From Paracoccus litorisediminis (GTDB lineage Bacteria > Pseudomonadota > Alphaproteobacteria > Rhodobacterales > Rhodobacteraceae), in contig NZ_WMIG01000010.1 of assembly GCF_009711205.1 (NCBI RefSeq), forward strand, positions 62,001 to 126,000: a stretch of 64,000 bases of DNA. The letters run 5' to 3'. The translations under genes were made by a program, and so were the position numbers. Shown here one piece after another: positions 52,792 to 62,329 of the stretch. Positions within the stretch are counted from its first letter, which is position 1, and every line of letters starts with the position of its first letter. The notes under the pieces were generated by a model that made no database searches, had not been told where the DNA came from, and worked only from the letters and a program-made list of their open reading frames with translations.

Positions 52792-54303
52792 ATGACCAAG
52801 ACCACTTTCCTTGCCGGTTGCCTTGCCGCGCTGGCGGCGCAGGCCAGCATGGCGCAGGCCGCAGACGGCATCCTGACCGTCGCCACCATCGGAGAGCCGC
52901 CGACGCTGGACGCGATGCAGACGCCGACCGATATCGTGCTGACCATCGACCAACATATCTTCGAGACGCTCTATACCTATGACGCGCAATGGAAATCGGT
53001 ACCGTTGCTGGCCGCAGGCATGCCGGAGCTGTCGGCGGACGGGCTGACCTACCGCATCCCGCTGCGGCAGGGCGTGACCTTCCATGATGGCTCGGCCTTC
53101 GATTCCGCCGATGTCGTGGCCTCGCTGACCCGCTGGATGAAGGTGAACTCCAAGGGCAAGCAGGTGTCCGAGGTCGTGGACAGCCTGAGCGCCGACGGCC
53201 CGGATGCGGTCGTCATCAAGCTGAAGTCGCGCTATGCGCCGCTGCTGGCCACGCTGTCGCAGGCCTCGATCATCCTGCCTTCGGAAAAGATCGCGGATGA
53301 GCTGACCGAATTCGTCGGCACCGGACCCTATGCCCTGAAAGAGCGCCGCCCCGACCAGTATACCCAGCTTGTCCGCTTTGACGGCTATGTCTCGCCCGAG
53401 GGCGAGCCCAGCAACTACGCCGGCAAGCGTCAGGCCATCGCCAAGGAAATCCGCTTCGTCCCCGTGCCCGATGCGAACACGCGGGTCGAGGGGCTGATCT
53501 CGGGGCAGTTCGACTTTGCCGACTCGCTGCCGGTCAGCGCCTATGACCGCGTCGAGGCCAGCGACAAGGCCGCCCCGGTGATCTTCCAGAACCAGGGCTG
53601 GACCTCGATGAACATGAACATGAAGCAGGGGCTGCTGACCAGCAAGGAGCTGCGGCAGGCGGTGCAACTGGCGCTGAACCCGTCGGACATGATGCTGGCG
53701 GCGTTCTCGGATGATCGCTTCTTCAGCGTCGATGGCTCGATCTTCCCCGAAGGCTTCCTGTGGCATACCGCATCCGGCGTCACCCGCTATGGCGAGGGCG
53801 ACCCCGAAGGCGCGGCTAAACTGCTGGAGCAGGCGGGCTATGACGGCACGCCGCTGCGCATCCTGACCAGCCGCCAATACGAATTCCACTACAAGATCGG
53901 CGAAGTCGCCAAGGCCTATCTTGAGGCCGCGGGCTTCAAGGTCGATCTGCAGGTGGTGGACTGGGCGACGCTGACCACCCGCCGCGCCGATCCGGCACAA
54001 TGGGACATCTTCATCACCCATTCGAACTTCCCCGGCGATCCCAGCACCATCAACACGATCACCGACAGCTATCCGGGCTGGTATGTCTCGGATCAGAAGG
54101 CGCAGGCGGTCTCGACCTATCTGGCCTCGACCAGCGACGACGAGAAGGCAAAGGCATGGGAAGGCGTCCAGAGCGTCATCTATGACGACGCGCCGCTGTT
54201 CAAGGTCGGCAATTTCAACGGGCTCAGCGGCATCGCCAAGGGCATTCCGGATTACGTGCCGACCTATTGGCCGCATTTCTGGAACGTGACCCCGAAGGAG
54301 TAA
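52792..54303 (+). CDS. Periplasmic peptide/solute-binding protein (SBP family 5), module 2
   Basis: A 503-residue binding protein with signal peptide MTKTTFLAGCLAALAAQASMAQA, cleavage before ADG. The LAGC near residue 7-10 resembles a lipobox but lies too early in the hydrophobic stretch, so I favour a soluble protein. Family-5 segments include DGLTYRIPLRQGVTFHDGSAFDSADV and the WMKVNSKGK loop. AGGAGGAA precedes the ATG. It supplies the DppBC-type permeases immediately downstream. Confidence 0.9.
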   Translation: MTKTTFLAGCLAALAAQASMAQAADGILTVATIGEPPTLDAMQTPTDIVLTIDQHIFETLYTYDAQWKSVPLLAAGMPELSADGLTYRIPLRQGVTFHDGSAFDSADVVASLTRWMKVNSKGKQVSEVVDSLSADGPDAVVIKLKSRYAPLLATLSQASIILPSEKIADELTEFVGTGPYALKERRPDQYTQLVRFDGYVSPEGEPSNYAGKRQAIAKEIRFVPVPDANTRVEGLISGQFDFADSLPVSAYDRVEASDKAAPVIFQNQGWTSMNMNMKQGLLTSKELRQAVQLALNPSDMMLAAFSDDRFFSVDGSIFPEGFLWHTASGVTRYGEGDPEGAAKLLEQAGYDGTPLRILTSRQYEFHYKIGEVAKAYLEAAGFKVDLQVVDWATLTTRRADPAQWDIFITHSNFPGDPSTINTITDSYPGWYVSDQKAQAVSTYLASTSDDEKAKAWEGVQSVIYDDAPLFKVGNFNGLSGIAKGIPDYVPTYWPHFWNVTPKE

Positions 54304-54309
54304 GGCGGA

Positions 54310-55260
54310 ATGAACAGGATCGTTCGCGCCATGCTGGGGCGACTGGCGGGCATGGCACTTGTGCTGGTCATCGTCGCCACCGTGGTTTTCGTCATCGTCC
54401 GGGTGACGCCGGGCGATCCTGCCGCCGTGATGCTGGGATCGGACGCCACGCCGCAGGACATCGCCGATCTGCGCAGCCGGATGGGACTGGATGCGCCGCT
54501 GATCGTGCAATACGGCCAGTTCATGCTGGGCCTGCTGCGCGGCGATCTGGGCCAGTCGATCTTTCTGGGCCAATCGGTCGGTCAGGCGCTGTTGGCCCGC
54601 GCCGAGCCGACTTTCTTCCTGACGCTGTTTTCCATCCTGATCGCCTGCGCCATCGCCTTGCCGGTGGGGGTACTGTCGGCGGTGAAGCGCGGGACGGTCT
54701 TTGACCAGATCGTCGTGACGCTGACCATGATCGCCTCCAGCGTGCCCAGCTTCTGGCTGGGGCTGATGCTGATCCAGGTCTTTGCGGTCAGCATGGGGCT
54801 GTTTCCGGCCTCGGGCTATGGCGGGCCGGACAGCGGCTTTTTTGAGCGGCTGCAACATCTGGTCCTGCCGGCGGTGGCGCTTGGCGTGGTGAACTCGGCG
54901 CTGATCACCCGCTTTACCCGCGCCGCGATGCTGGACGTGCTGGGCGACGATTATGTGCGCACCGCACGGGCCAAGGGCGCGACCGAAAGGCGCGTGGTGC
55001 TGAAACATGCGCTGCGCAACGCGCTGGTCCCGATCATCACCGTCATCGGCCTGTCGGTCGCCATGCTGGTCGCAGGTGCGGTGGTGACCGAAACCGTGTT
55101 TGGCCTGCCCGGCATCGGCAATCTCGTCGTCTCGGCCGTGTTGCGCCGCGACTATCCCGTCATTCAGGGCACGCTGCTGGTGGTCGCCGCCATCTATGTG
55201 CTGATCAACTTCGTCGTCGATATGCTATACATCCTTGTTGATCCGCGGGTGCGGCTATGA
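54310..55260 (+). CDS. Dipeptide-type ABC transporter permease (DppB-like), module 2
   Basis: A 316-residue permease with about six helices. RVTPGDPAAVMLGSDATPQD follows helix 1 and the EAA-type loop is RTARAKGATERRVVLKHALRNALVP near residue 220, as in DppB. It starts 6 bases after the binding-protein stop and overlaps the next permease by ATGA. No intercistronic hairpins are present here, unlike in module 1. Confidence 0.93.
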   Translation: MNRIVRAMLGRLAGMALVLVIVATVVFVIVRVTPGDPAAVMLGSDATPQDIADLRSRMGLDAPLIVQYGQFMLGLLRGDLGQSIFLGQSVGQALLARAEPTFFLTLFSILIACAIALPVGVLSAVKRGTVFDQIVVTLTMIASSVPSFWLGLMLIQVFAVSMGLFPASGYGGPDSGFFERLQHLVLPAVALGVVNSALITRFTRAAMLDVLGDDYVRTARAKGATERRVVLKHALRNALVPIITVIGLSVAMLVAGAVVTETVFGLPGIGNLVVSAVLRRDYPVIQGTLLVVAAIYVLINFVVDMLYILVDPRVRL

Positions 55261-56111
55261 GCGCCGCCGCCGCATCCTTCCTTGCCGGTTCGCGCCAGCT
55301 TCTGCGCAATCCCGCCGTGCTGATGGGGGCCGCCATTCTGGTGCTGGTCGTCATGGCCGCGCTGCTGGCGCCGCTGGTCGCGCCCTATGCCCCGAACAAG
55401 CTGTCCATCGCGAACAAGCTGCAATCGCCGTCGCTGCTGCATCCGTTCGGGACCGATGAATTCGGCCGCGACATCCTGTCCCGCGCGATCTTTGCCGGGC
55501 GAGTGTCGCTGATGGTCAGCCTTGGCGTGGTCGCGCTGTCGACGGTGCTGGGGGTGATCCTTGGCGTCGCGGCGGGCTTCTTCAAATCGCTCGACGCGCC
55601 GATCTCACGGCTGCTGGATGCGATGATGTCATTCCCGGACATCCTGCTGGCGATTGCGCTGGTCGCGGCACTGGGTCCGTCGCTGACCACGGTGATCATC
55701 GCGCTTGGCATTACCTATGCGCCGCGTCTGGCGCGCATCGTGCGCGGCTCGACGCTGGTCCTGCGCGAGATGCCCTATATCGAGGCCGCGATCACCTTGG
55801 GCCTGCCGACATGGCAGGTGCTGGTGCGGCACCTGCTGCTGAACCTCGCCTCGCCCATTCTGGTGCAGGCCACCTTCGTCTTTGCCTCGGCAATGCTGGC
55901 CGAGGCCAGCCTGTCCTTTCTTGGCGTTGGTGTTTCGACCGACATGCCGACCTGGGGGACGATGCTGGCCTCGGGACGGGAATACATGAACAGCGCGCCC
56001 TGGCTGATGGTGTTTCCCGGCCTTGCCATCGTGGCCTCGGTGCTGTCGCTGCAACTGTTGGGCGACGGGCTGCGCGATCTGGTCGATCCGCGCCTGACCA
56101 AGGAGCGTTGA
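55257..56111 (+). CDS. Dipeptide-type ABC transporter permease (DppC-like), module 2
   Basis: A 284-residue permease. [26 protein letters not shown] after helix 1 and the loop [26 protein letters not shown] near residue 180 are the DppC marks. The start overlaps the upstream stop by ATGA and the fused ATPase follows one base after its stop. Confidence 0.93.
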   Translation: MSAAAASFLAGSRQLLRNPAVLMGAAILVLVVMAALLAPLVAPYAPNKLSIANKLQSPSLLHPFGTDEFGRDILSRAIFAGRVSLMVSLGVVALSTVLGVILGVAAGFFKSLDAPISRLLDAMMSFPDILLAIALVAALGPSLTTVIIALGITYAPRLARIVRGSTLVLREMPYIEAAITLGLPTWQVLVRHLLLNLASPILVQATFVFASAMLAEASLSFLGVGVSTDMPTWGTMLASGREYMNSAPWLMVFPGLAIVASVLSLQLLGDGLRDLVDPRLTKER

Positions 56112-56112
56112 G

Positions 56113-57906
56113 ATGAACGAACCCATCCTGTCCGTCCAGAACCTGACCACCGCCTTTCGCACCTCGGAAGGCTGGCGCGAGGTGGTGCGCGACATCAGCT
56201 TCGACATCCATGCCGGCGAGACGCTGGCCGTGGTCGGCGAATCCGGATCAGGCAAAAGCGTCACCGCGCTTTCGGCCATGCGGCTGCTGCCCAAGGACAA
56301 GGCGCGCTCGACCGGGCGCATCCTGCTGGAAGGGCGCGACCTGCTGACCCTGCCGGAACACCAGATGCGGGCCGTGCGCGGTGGCCGGATCGGGATGATC
56401 TTTCAAGAGCCGATGACCTCGCTGAACCCGGTTTTCACCATCGGCAACCAATTGGCCGAGGCGCTGGTCCTGCATCGCGACATGTCGTGGAAGCAGGCCG
56501 AGGCCGAGGCCCTGCGCCTGATGGAGCGCGTCCGCATTCCCTCGGCCGGGACCCGGCTGCACGAATACCCGCACAAGTTTTCCGGGGGCATGCGGCAGCG
56601 GGTGATGATCGCCATGGCCTTGGCCTGCAAGCCGCGCCTGCTGATCGCGGATGAGCCGACGACGGCGCTGGACGTAACCATTCAGGCCGAAATCCTGTCG
56701 CTGATCGCCGAATTGCAGCGCGAGGAAAACATGGCCGTGCTGTTCATCACCCATGACATGGGCGTGGTGGCCGAGGTCGCCGACCGCACCGTCGTCATGT
56801 ATCGCGGCGACATGATCGAGACCGGGGATACGCCGCAGCTATTCGCCGCGCCGGGCCAGCCCTATACGCGGGCGCTGCTGGCCTCGATCCCGCGGCTGGG
56901 GGCGATGGCCGGTTCCGTCACCCCCCGGCGTTTTCCGCAGGTCGATGCAGCGACGGGCGTGGCGACCGAGGGCGCGCAGCTGCCCCCGCCCCCTTCGGCC
57001 ACGCAACCCGTCGTCAAGGTCTCGAACCTGTCGATCCGTTTCGACCTGCCGCAAGGTCGTGTCCATGCGGTCGAGGATGTGTCCTTCGACCTGCATCCGG
57101 GCGAGACCCTGGCGCTGGTCGGCGAATCCGGCTGCGGGAAATCGACCACGGGCCGGGCGATCATGCGGCTGAACACCCCCAGCGCCGGTGAAATTCTGGT
57201 CGGCGGGCAGAATGTCGCGAAAGCGCGCCCCGCCGAACTGCGCGCGCTGCGCCGCTCGGCCCAGATGATCTTTCAGGACCCTTTCGCCTCGCTCAATCCG
57301 CGCATCAGCGTCGGCGCGGCGATCCTTGAGCCGATCCTGACCCATGGCCTGCTGCCGAAACCCGCCGCAAGGGAACGCGTCAGCCAGTTGCTGGAACAGG
57401 TCGGCCTGTCGCCCGACATGGCAACGCGCTTTCCGCATGAGTTTTCGGGCGGGCAGCGTCAGAGGATCTCGATCGCGCGGGCGCTGGCGCTGGACCCGCA
57501 ATTCATCGTCGCGGATGAGGCGGTCTCGGCGCTGGATGTGTCGGTCAAGGCGCAGGTCTCGAACCTGCTGATGGACCTGCAGGCGCAGCGCGGGCTGGCC
57601 TATCTGTTCATCTCGCATGACATGTCGGTGGTGGAGCGCATCAGCCACCGCGTCGCCGTGATGTATTTCGGCGAGATCGTCGAGATCGGCCCACGCGCCG
57701 CTATATTCGGCAATGCCCAGCATCCCTATACGCGCCGCCTGATCGCAGCCGTGCCGGTGCCCGACCCGGCGCAGCGCGGAACCCGGCCCGCGCCGCCAGC
57801 AGTCGAGCCGCGCAGCCCGATCCGCCCGCTGGATTATGTGCCGCCCAAGCGGCGCTACCGCGAAATCACCCCCGGCCATTTCGTCATGGACGAGGCCGCG
57901 GCCTGA
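56113..57906 (+). CDS. Fused dipeptide-type ABC transporter ATPase (DppD-DppF fusion), module 2
   Basis: A 597-residue double ATPase. Domain 1: Walker A GESGSGKS (42-49), [27 protein letters not shown]. Domain 2: GESGCGKS from residue 337, [27 protein letters not shown], followed by the oligopeptide-transporter C-terminal segment. A Pro-rich linker of about 20 residues joins the two. The same fusion occurs in module 1, so it probably predates the divergence of the two systems. Confidence 0.93.
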   Translation: MNEPILSVQNLTTAFRTSEGWREVVRDISFDIHAGETLAVVGESGSGKSVTALSAMRLLPKDKARSTGRILLEGRDLLTLPEHQMRAVRGGRIGMIFQEPMTSLNPVFTIGNQLAEALVLHRDMSWKQAEAEALRLMERVRIPSAGTRLHEYPHKFSGGMRQRVMIAMALACKPRLLIADEPTTALDVTIQAEILSLIAELQREENMAVLFITHDMGVVAEVADRTVVMYRGDMIETGDTPQLFAAPGQPYTRALLASIPRLGAMAGSVTPRRFPQVDAATGVATEGAQLPPPPSATQPVVKVSNLSIRFDLPQGRVHAVEDVSFDLHPGETLALVGESGCGKSTTGRAIMRLNTPSAGEILVGGQNVAKARPAELRALRRSAQMIFQDPFASLNPRISVGAAILEPILTHGLLPKPAARERVSQLLEQVGLSPDMATRFPHEFSGGQRQRISIARALALDPQFIVADEAVSALDVSVKAQVSNLLMDLQAQRGLAYLFISHDMSVVERISHRVAVMYFGEIVEIGPRAAIFGNAQHPYTRRLIAAVPVPDPAQRGTRPAPPAVEPRSPIRPLDYVPPKRRYREITPGHFVMDEAAA

Positions 57907-57928
57907 CCCATCAAGAAGGAGAATGACA

Positions 57929-58318
57929 ATGGACATCAAGCGGCATGGCGTAGGCGAGGGCAAGGGCTCGGGCCAAAAGAGCCTGCCCTTCGCCAAGGCG
58001 ACCGAGGCAGACGGCTGGCTTTACGTCTCGGGGCAGACCCCGATGCGCGACGGCGAGGTTGTCGGCCATGGCATCGTCGAACAGACGACCATCGCCATCG
58101 AGAACATGCTGAAGATCGTCACCGATGCCGGTTACGGCCCCGAACATGTCATGCGCGTCGGCGTCTGGCTGGACGATCCCCGCGATTTCTGGAGCTTCAA
58201 CGGCGTCTTCGAACGCTATTTCGGCGCCAATCCCCCGGCGCGAGCCTGCGTGCAATCCTCGATGGTCGTCGACTGCAAGGTTGAGGTCGACTGCATCGCC
58301 TATCGCCGCCCGGCCTAG
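57929..58318 (+). CDS. ridA: RidA (YjgF/YER057c/UK114) family imine deaminase
   Basis: A 129-residue protein. I chose the ATG at 57929 because AGGAG is 7 bases upstream; another ATG at 57923 is too close. It keeps the catalytic arginine at position 105 (PPARACVQS), the same number as in E. coli RidA, and the LYVSGQTPMRDGEVVGHG stretch. RidA hydrolyses the reactive enamine/imine released by PLP dehydratases. As the last gene of module 2 it fits a dehydratase function for the PLP enzyme at 49857. It ends 4 bases inside the convergent lactonase gene. Confidence 0.92.
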   Translation: MDIKRHGVGEGKGSGQKSLPFAKATEADGWLYVSGQTPMRDGEVVGHGIVEQTTIAIENMLKIVTDAGYGPEHVMRVGVWLDDPRDFWSFNGVFERYFGANPPARACVQSSMVVDCKVEVDCIAYRRPA

Positions 58319-59385
58319 GCGAACAGCACGCAAGTGGGGCTGCCCAGCGGATAGGGCTGCCCCAAGGCACTCAGCGCGCCACTGCTCGCGTCGATTTCGA
58401 ACAGGCACAGCGAATGGCTGTCCTGATTGGCCGCGACCAGATAGCGTCCGCTGGGGTCGATATTGAAATCGCGCGGCGTCGTGCCCCCGGTCGGGGTCCA
58501 GCCAAGCGGTTGCAACTCGGCCCCCGCGCCCACGGCAAACGCCGCGATGCTGTCATCACCGCGGTTCGAGACATAAAGAAAGCGGCCATTCGGATGCAGA
58601 CGGATGGCGGCGCAAGCCGACGGAACCGCGCCCTTGGGTAAGGTCGGGACCTGCGCCACGGGCCGGAATTCGTCGCCGTCACGCAGGTAGCTTTGCACCA
58701 TGCAGCCCAGCTCATGCACCACGAACAGCATCCGCCCATCCGCCGATTGCACCAGATGACGCGGCAGCGAGCCGGGCGGCGCCTTCAGGATCAGGTCGGG
58801 CGTCGCGGCTAAGGCCGCGCCCACAAAGGGATAATGCAGGATCTCATCCGTCCCGGCATCGCAGACGAAAACGCCGCGCTCATCGGCGGCGGGGACGACC
58901 TGATGGGCATGCGGCCCCTCTTGGCGGTCCGGGTTCGGGCCGTGGCCGGAACGCTCGACCCGTTCGCCCGCAGCGGCAATCGTCCCGTTCGGGTCAAGCG
59001 GATAGCAGACCACGCTGCCGGTCATGTAATTCGCGATCAGCAGCCGCGACTGATCCAAGTCCAGCGCGACGTGGCAGGGGCAATCGCCTTGCGCGCCCTG
59101 CCGTCCGGTGACCCGAAAGCCCGACTGCGGATCCAGATCCAACGCCGCCACCGCAGCGCCTTCGGCCTCGGCCAGTTCCTCGACGGCGTAAAGGCGTTTG
59201 CAGTCATCCGATAGCGCCAGATAGGACGGGTTGCGCAGCTTGTCGCATGTCGCGACCGGCACGAAAGTCTGACGGTCGGGGTCCAGCCGCAGCAGGCTGA
59301 TCCCCACCCCCTTGGCCGCGACATGGGGCATCGATTCCGTATAGGAACCGACGACCACCAATATTCCCCGATCCTCGACCGCCAT
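58315..59385 (-). CDS. Lactonase family beta-propeller protein (YbhE/Pgl-like)
   Basis: A 356-residue seven-bladed propeller protein of the 6-phosphogluconolactonase (YbhE) family. Typical signatures are VGSYTESMPHVAAKGVG at the start, LYAVEELAEAEG, HVALDLDQSRLLIANY and RFLYVSNRGDDSIAAF, plus GTTPRDFNIDPSGRYLVAANQ near residue 300. No signal peptide, so it is cytoplasmic. It is the last of three genes (DeoR, MFS transporter, lactonase) on one strand, suggesting handling of a sugar acid lactone. Confidence 0.88.
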   Translation of the reverse strand: MAVEDRGILVVVGSYTESMPHVAAKGVGISLLRLDPDRQTFVPVATCDKLRNPSYLALSDDCKRLYAVEELAEAEGAAVAALDLDPQSGFRVTGRQGAQGDCPCHVALDLDQSRLLIANYMTGSVVCYPLDPNGTIAAAGERVERSGHGPNPDRQEGPHAHQVVPAADERGVFVCDAGTDEILHYPFVGAALAATPDLILKAPPGSLPRHLVQSADGRMLFVVHELGCMVQSYLRDGDEFRPVAQVPTLPKGAVPSACAAIRLHPNGRFLYVSNRGDDSIAAFAVGAGAELQPLGWTPTGGTTPRDFNIDPSGRYLVAANQDSHSLCLFEIDASSGALSALGQPYPLGSPTCVLFA

Positions 59386-59409
59386 GCCGTATCCCCCTGT
59401 TGTCGTTGA

Positions 59410-60543
59410 TTATGCCTGACGCGTGGTCAGATGCGCCGATGCCGGGATCACCGCCAGCAGCACCGCCAGCAACCCGAAGGCAATCGGCAGGCTGAGATGA
59501 TGCGAGATCAGACCCAGCGCCGCCGGACCAATCAGGATACCGGCATAGCCAACCGTGGTGACCGCAGCGACCGCCATGGCTGGCGACATCGCCCGCTGCC
59601 TTCCGGCAAGGCTGAACAGTACCGGCACGATGTTCGACGCCCCAAGCCCGATCAGCACAAAACCCAGCAGCGCCGTGACAGGATGGGGGCTGACCAGCAG
59701 GATCACGATGCCCAGAACCCCGACCGCACCGCCGACGATCAGCACCTGCCTGCCGCCGAAACGCCCGACGACCCGGTCCCCGGTCAACCGCCCCAGCGTC
59801 ATCGCCGCCGCGAACAGCATGTAGCCGACGCCGCCATGGGCATGGTCCAGCAGCCCCTTGCCGACGACCAACAGCGCGCCCCAGTCCAGAATGGCGCCCT
59901 CGACCAGAAAGGTGATCCCGGCCAGCACCGAGAGCAGCAGCACAATACCCTTGGGCAAGGCAAAGGGCATCGGCTGTCCGCCCTTGGCCGCAAGCAGCCG
60001 GGGCCATGCCAGCAGCAGCGCGCCCCAAGTCAGCAGGCTGCCGCAGATCGTGGCTTGGACCGGGCTCAGCCCCAGTGACAGCAGCACCGTCACCCCTGCC
60101 GCTCCGGCGAAGCCGCCAATGCTGAACATGGCGTGAAAGCCCGACATCAACGGCCGGGCCGAGTCACGCTCGACCTCGACCGCATGGATGTTCATCGCCA
60201 CATCAAGCGTGCCCAGCGACGCGCCAAACAGCATCAACACCACGGCCAGACCAAGGGCGCTGCTGGTCAAGGTCAGCAGCGGCAGCAGCAGGACCAGTCC
60301 GATGCCGCCCCCCATAATCAGGGGCTTGCTGCCGATCTGCGCGGCCAGCCAGCCCGTCACCGGCATCGCCATGATCGAGCCGACGCCAAGGCACAGCAGC
60401 AGCAGCCCCAAACCGGCATCGTCGACCCCGACATTTTCCTTGGCAAAGGGCACCAGCGGCGCCCAGCAGGCCATGGCAAAGCCCGCGGCCACAAAGGCAA
60501 GCCGGGTGGCCAGCCGGGTTTCGGGACGATTGTTGGTGGTCAT
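59410..60543 (-). CDS. Major facilitator superfamily transporter (YbjJ-like)
   Basis: A 377-residue, about 12-helix transporter. The N-terminal half has PFAKENVGVDDAGLGLLLLCLGVGSI and GSLGTLDVAMNIHAVEVE-like GASLGTLDVAMNIHAVEVE, the pattern of the YbjJ group; the C-terminal half is more variable. Substrate unknown. It starts 4 bases after the DeoR gene and ends 25 bases ahead of the lactonase gene, so the three form an operon, and a sugar derivative is the likely cargo. Confidence 0.85.
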   Translation of the reverse strand: MTTNNRPETRLATRLAFVAAGFAMACWAPLVPFAKENVGVDDAGLGLLLLCLGVGSIMAMPVTGWLAAQIGSKPLIMGGGIGLVLLLPLLTLTSSALGLAVVLMLFGASLGTLDVAMNIHAVEVERDSARPLMSGFHAMFSIGGFAGAAGVTVLLSLGLSPVQATICGSLLTWGALLLAWPRLLAAKGGQPMPFALPKGIVLLLSVLAGITFLVEGAILDWGALLVVGKGLLDHAHGGVGYMLFAAAMTLGRLTGDRVVGRFGGRQVLIVGGAVGVLGIVILLVSPHPVTALLGFVLIGLGASNIVPVLFSLAGRQRAMSPAMAVAAVTTVGYAGILIGPAALGLISHHLSLPIAFGLLAVLLAVIPASAHLTTRQA

Positions 60544-60547
60544 GACA

Positions 60548-61333
60548 TCATGCGCCTTCTTCTGCGGGCTCTGCGATCAGGGTTTCACATCCCAGCGCCG
60601 CCAAACCGGCCCGAATGGGCTGGGGCGCATCGCCGGACAGGACATAGATTCCGACATCCTCGGGGCGGCAGATGCGGTAAGGGGCGAGGGTGTTCAGCTT
60701 ATCCGTCGTCAGCAGGACCGCGCTGGCCCGTGCCGCGCGCAGCAGCGACCGCTTGAACTGCACGTCATCGGGGTCAAAACCTGCCAGACCCTCGCCCGGC
60801 GCAAAGGCACAAGCGCCAAGAAAGCACAGCTCGATGCAGTAATCCTGAAGCCCGGAAATCGCCTTGGCATCGACGCAACCGGCCAAATCGGCATTGATGC
60901 GGCCGCCAAGGACATTGACTTCAACGGCTTTGTTGCGCGCCATCTCGGCCGCGATCAGGACGGAGTTGGTGACGATACGGATGCCATCCGGCAGAAACCG
61001 CGTCAGCAGCAGATTGGTCGAGGACGCATCCAGAAACACCGTCTGTCCGGGCCGCAGAAGCGCGCTGCCGCACCGCGCCAGCGCCAGCTTGGCCGCCGCC
61101 TGCATCCCGGCCCGCTGACCCACCGGTCCTGACGCGGGCGAGATCGGCAGCGCCCCGCCATAGACCCGCTGGCAGACCCCCTCGGCAGCCAGCGCACGCA
61201 GGTCGCGGCGGATCGCATCCTCGGACACGGCGAATTCGGCGGCAAGGTCATTGGACATGACCGGCTGCCCGGCCTGAAGCCGCCGCTTGATCTGCTGCTT
61301 GCGGTGATCGGGGAATCGCGCGTTTTCCGTCAT
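60548..61333 (-). CDS. DeoR-family transcriptional regulator
   Basis: A 261-residue repressor. N-terminal helix-turn-helix (SNDLAAEFAVSEDAIRRDLRALAAEGVCQRVYGGAL, about residues 27-62) and a C-terminal sugar-phosphate sensing domain with FLDASSTNLLL, VTNSVLIAAE and LGGRINADLAG. It is first in the DeoR-MFS-lactonase operon, a standard autoregulated arrangement, and divergent from a LysR gene across about 107 bases. Confidence 0.9.
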   Translation of the reverse strand: MTENARFPDHRKQQIKRRLQAGQPVMSNDLAAEFAVSEDAIRRDLRALAAEGVCQRVYGGALPISPASGPVGQRAGMQAAAKLALARCGSALLRPGQTVFLDASSTNLLLTRFLPDGIRIVTNSVLIAAEMARNKAVEVNVLGGRINADLAGCVDAKAISGLQDYCIELCFLGACAFAPGEGLAGFDPDDVQFKRSLLRAARASAVLLTTDKLNTLAPYRICRPEDVGIYVLSGDAPQPIRAGLAALGCETLIAEPAEEGA

Positions 61334-61440
61334 AAACGTGCATTAGCAAGAATAGTTGATTGACACAAGCACCAGCAGTCGCGGCTTTCCTATCCCCACG
61401 ACTTGCGGCTATATGCCGCGCATCCTTCCGGGTCCGGTCC

Positions 61441-62328
61441 ATGTCACCCCAACTGCCTCCGTTGAAATCCCTTGCCGTGTTCGACCAATGCGCGCGCTTC
61501 CTGTCGTTCTCGCGCGCGGCCGAGGAAATGGGCATCACCCAAAGCGCGGTCAGCCGGCATATTTCCAATCTGGAAGCCTCGATCGGGGCCAAGCTGTTCA
61601 ACCGCTCGAAACAGGGGGTCCACCTGACCTCGGCGGGCGAGTTCTACGCCGAGGATATCAGTCGCGTCATGGCCGATATCGTCGCCTCGACCGAAAGGCT
61701 GCGTTCCTGGGTCGGGCCGCGACAGGTGACCATCGCCGCCTCGACGGCGGTGGCGGACATGTGGCTGCTGCCGCGCTTGCCGCTGCTGATGCAGCATTTC
61801 CCGGGGCTGGAACTGCGCGTCCATTCCGAGGACCAGTTCGAACGGCTGACACTGGACGAATTCGATCTGGCGATCTTCTTTCAGGCCCGTCAGCGCAACG
61901 ACGTGAAATGCGTCGAACTGGGCCGCGAGGAGCTGATCGCGGTCTCGGCCCCCGGCTCGGCCCCGCTGGTCGAACAGGAAAACCCGGTGCTGATTTCCAT
62001 CGACGGCTCGCTGCGGGACTGGACCGACTGGGACGATTGGCTGCGTGATGCCAAGGTCGAGATGCCCGCCCAGACCCGGCGCTGGCGTCTTGGGGCCTAT
62101 CGCATGGTGGTCGAGGCTGCGGCGCAGGGTCTGGGCACGGCCATCGGCTGGACATGGCTGGTCGAGGAAATGCTGGAACAGCAGCGCCTGACCTTGGTCC
62201 ATGACCATGTCTTTCAGGCGCCAGGCAGTTTCTATCTGATGCGCCCTGCCCACCGCCATCAGCGCAAGATCGCGCGCGGCGTCACCGAATGGCTGATCGA
62301 AAGCAACCGGGGGACGCGCGCGCTTTAG
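61441..62328 (+). CDS. LysR-family transcriptional regulator (GcvA-like)
   Basis: A 295-residue regulator from the ATG at 61441; frame remains open upstream but without family similarity. The helix-turn-helix is near residues 17-60 (FLSFSRAAEEMGITQSAVSRHISNLEASIG), with GVHLTSAGEFYAEDI after it; the rest is the effector domain ending in TEWLIESNR. The sequence style is that of GcvA/AmpR-like proteins. The divergent DeoR operon is one possible target, but no clear dyad was found between them. Confidence 0.88.
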   Translation: MSPQLPPLKSLAVFDQCARFLSFSRAAEEMGITQSAVSRHISNLEASIGAKLFNRSKQGVHLTSAGEFYAEDISRVMADIVASTERLRSWVGPRQVTIAASTAVADMWLLPRLPLLMQHFPGLELRVHSEDQFERLTLDEFDLAIFFQARQRNDVKCVELGREELIAVSAPGSAPLVEQENPVLISIDGSLRDWTDWDDWLRDAKVEMPAQTRRWRLGAYRMVVEAAAQGLGTAIGWTWLVEEMLEQQRLTLVHDHVFQAPGSFYLMRPAHRHQRKIARGVTEWLIESNRGTRAL

Positions 62329-62329
62329 G

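Noticed and set aside
52651-55008. A 785-codon minus-strand frame opposite SBP and permease of module 2
   Set aside because: Same artefact: antisense to two well-conserved genes, no domain, no ribosome site.
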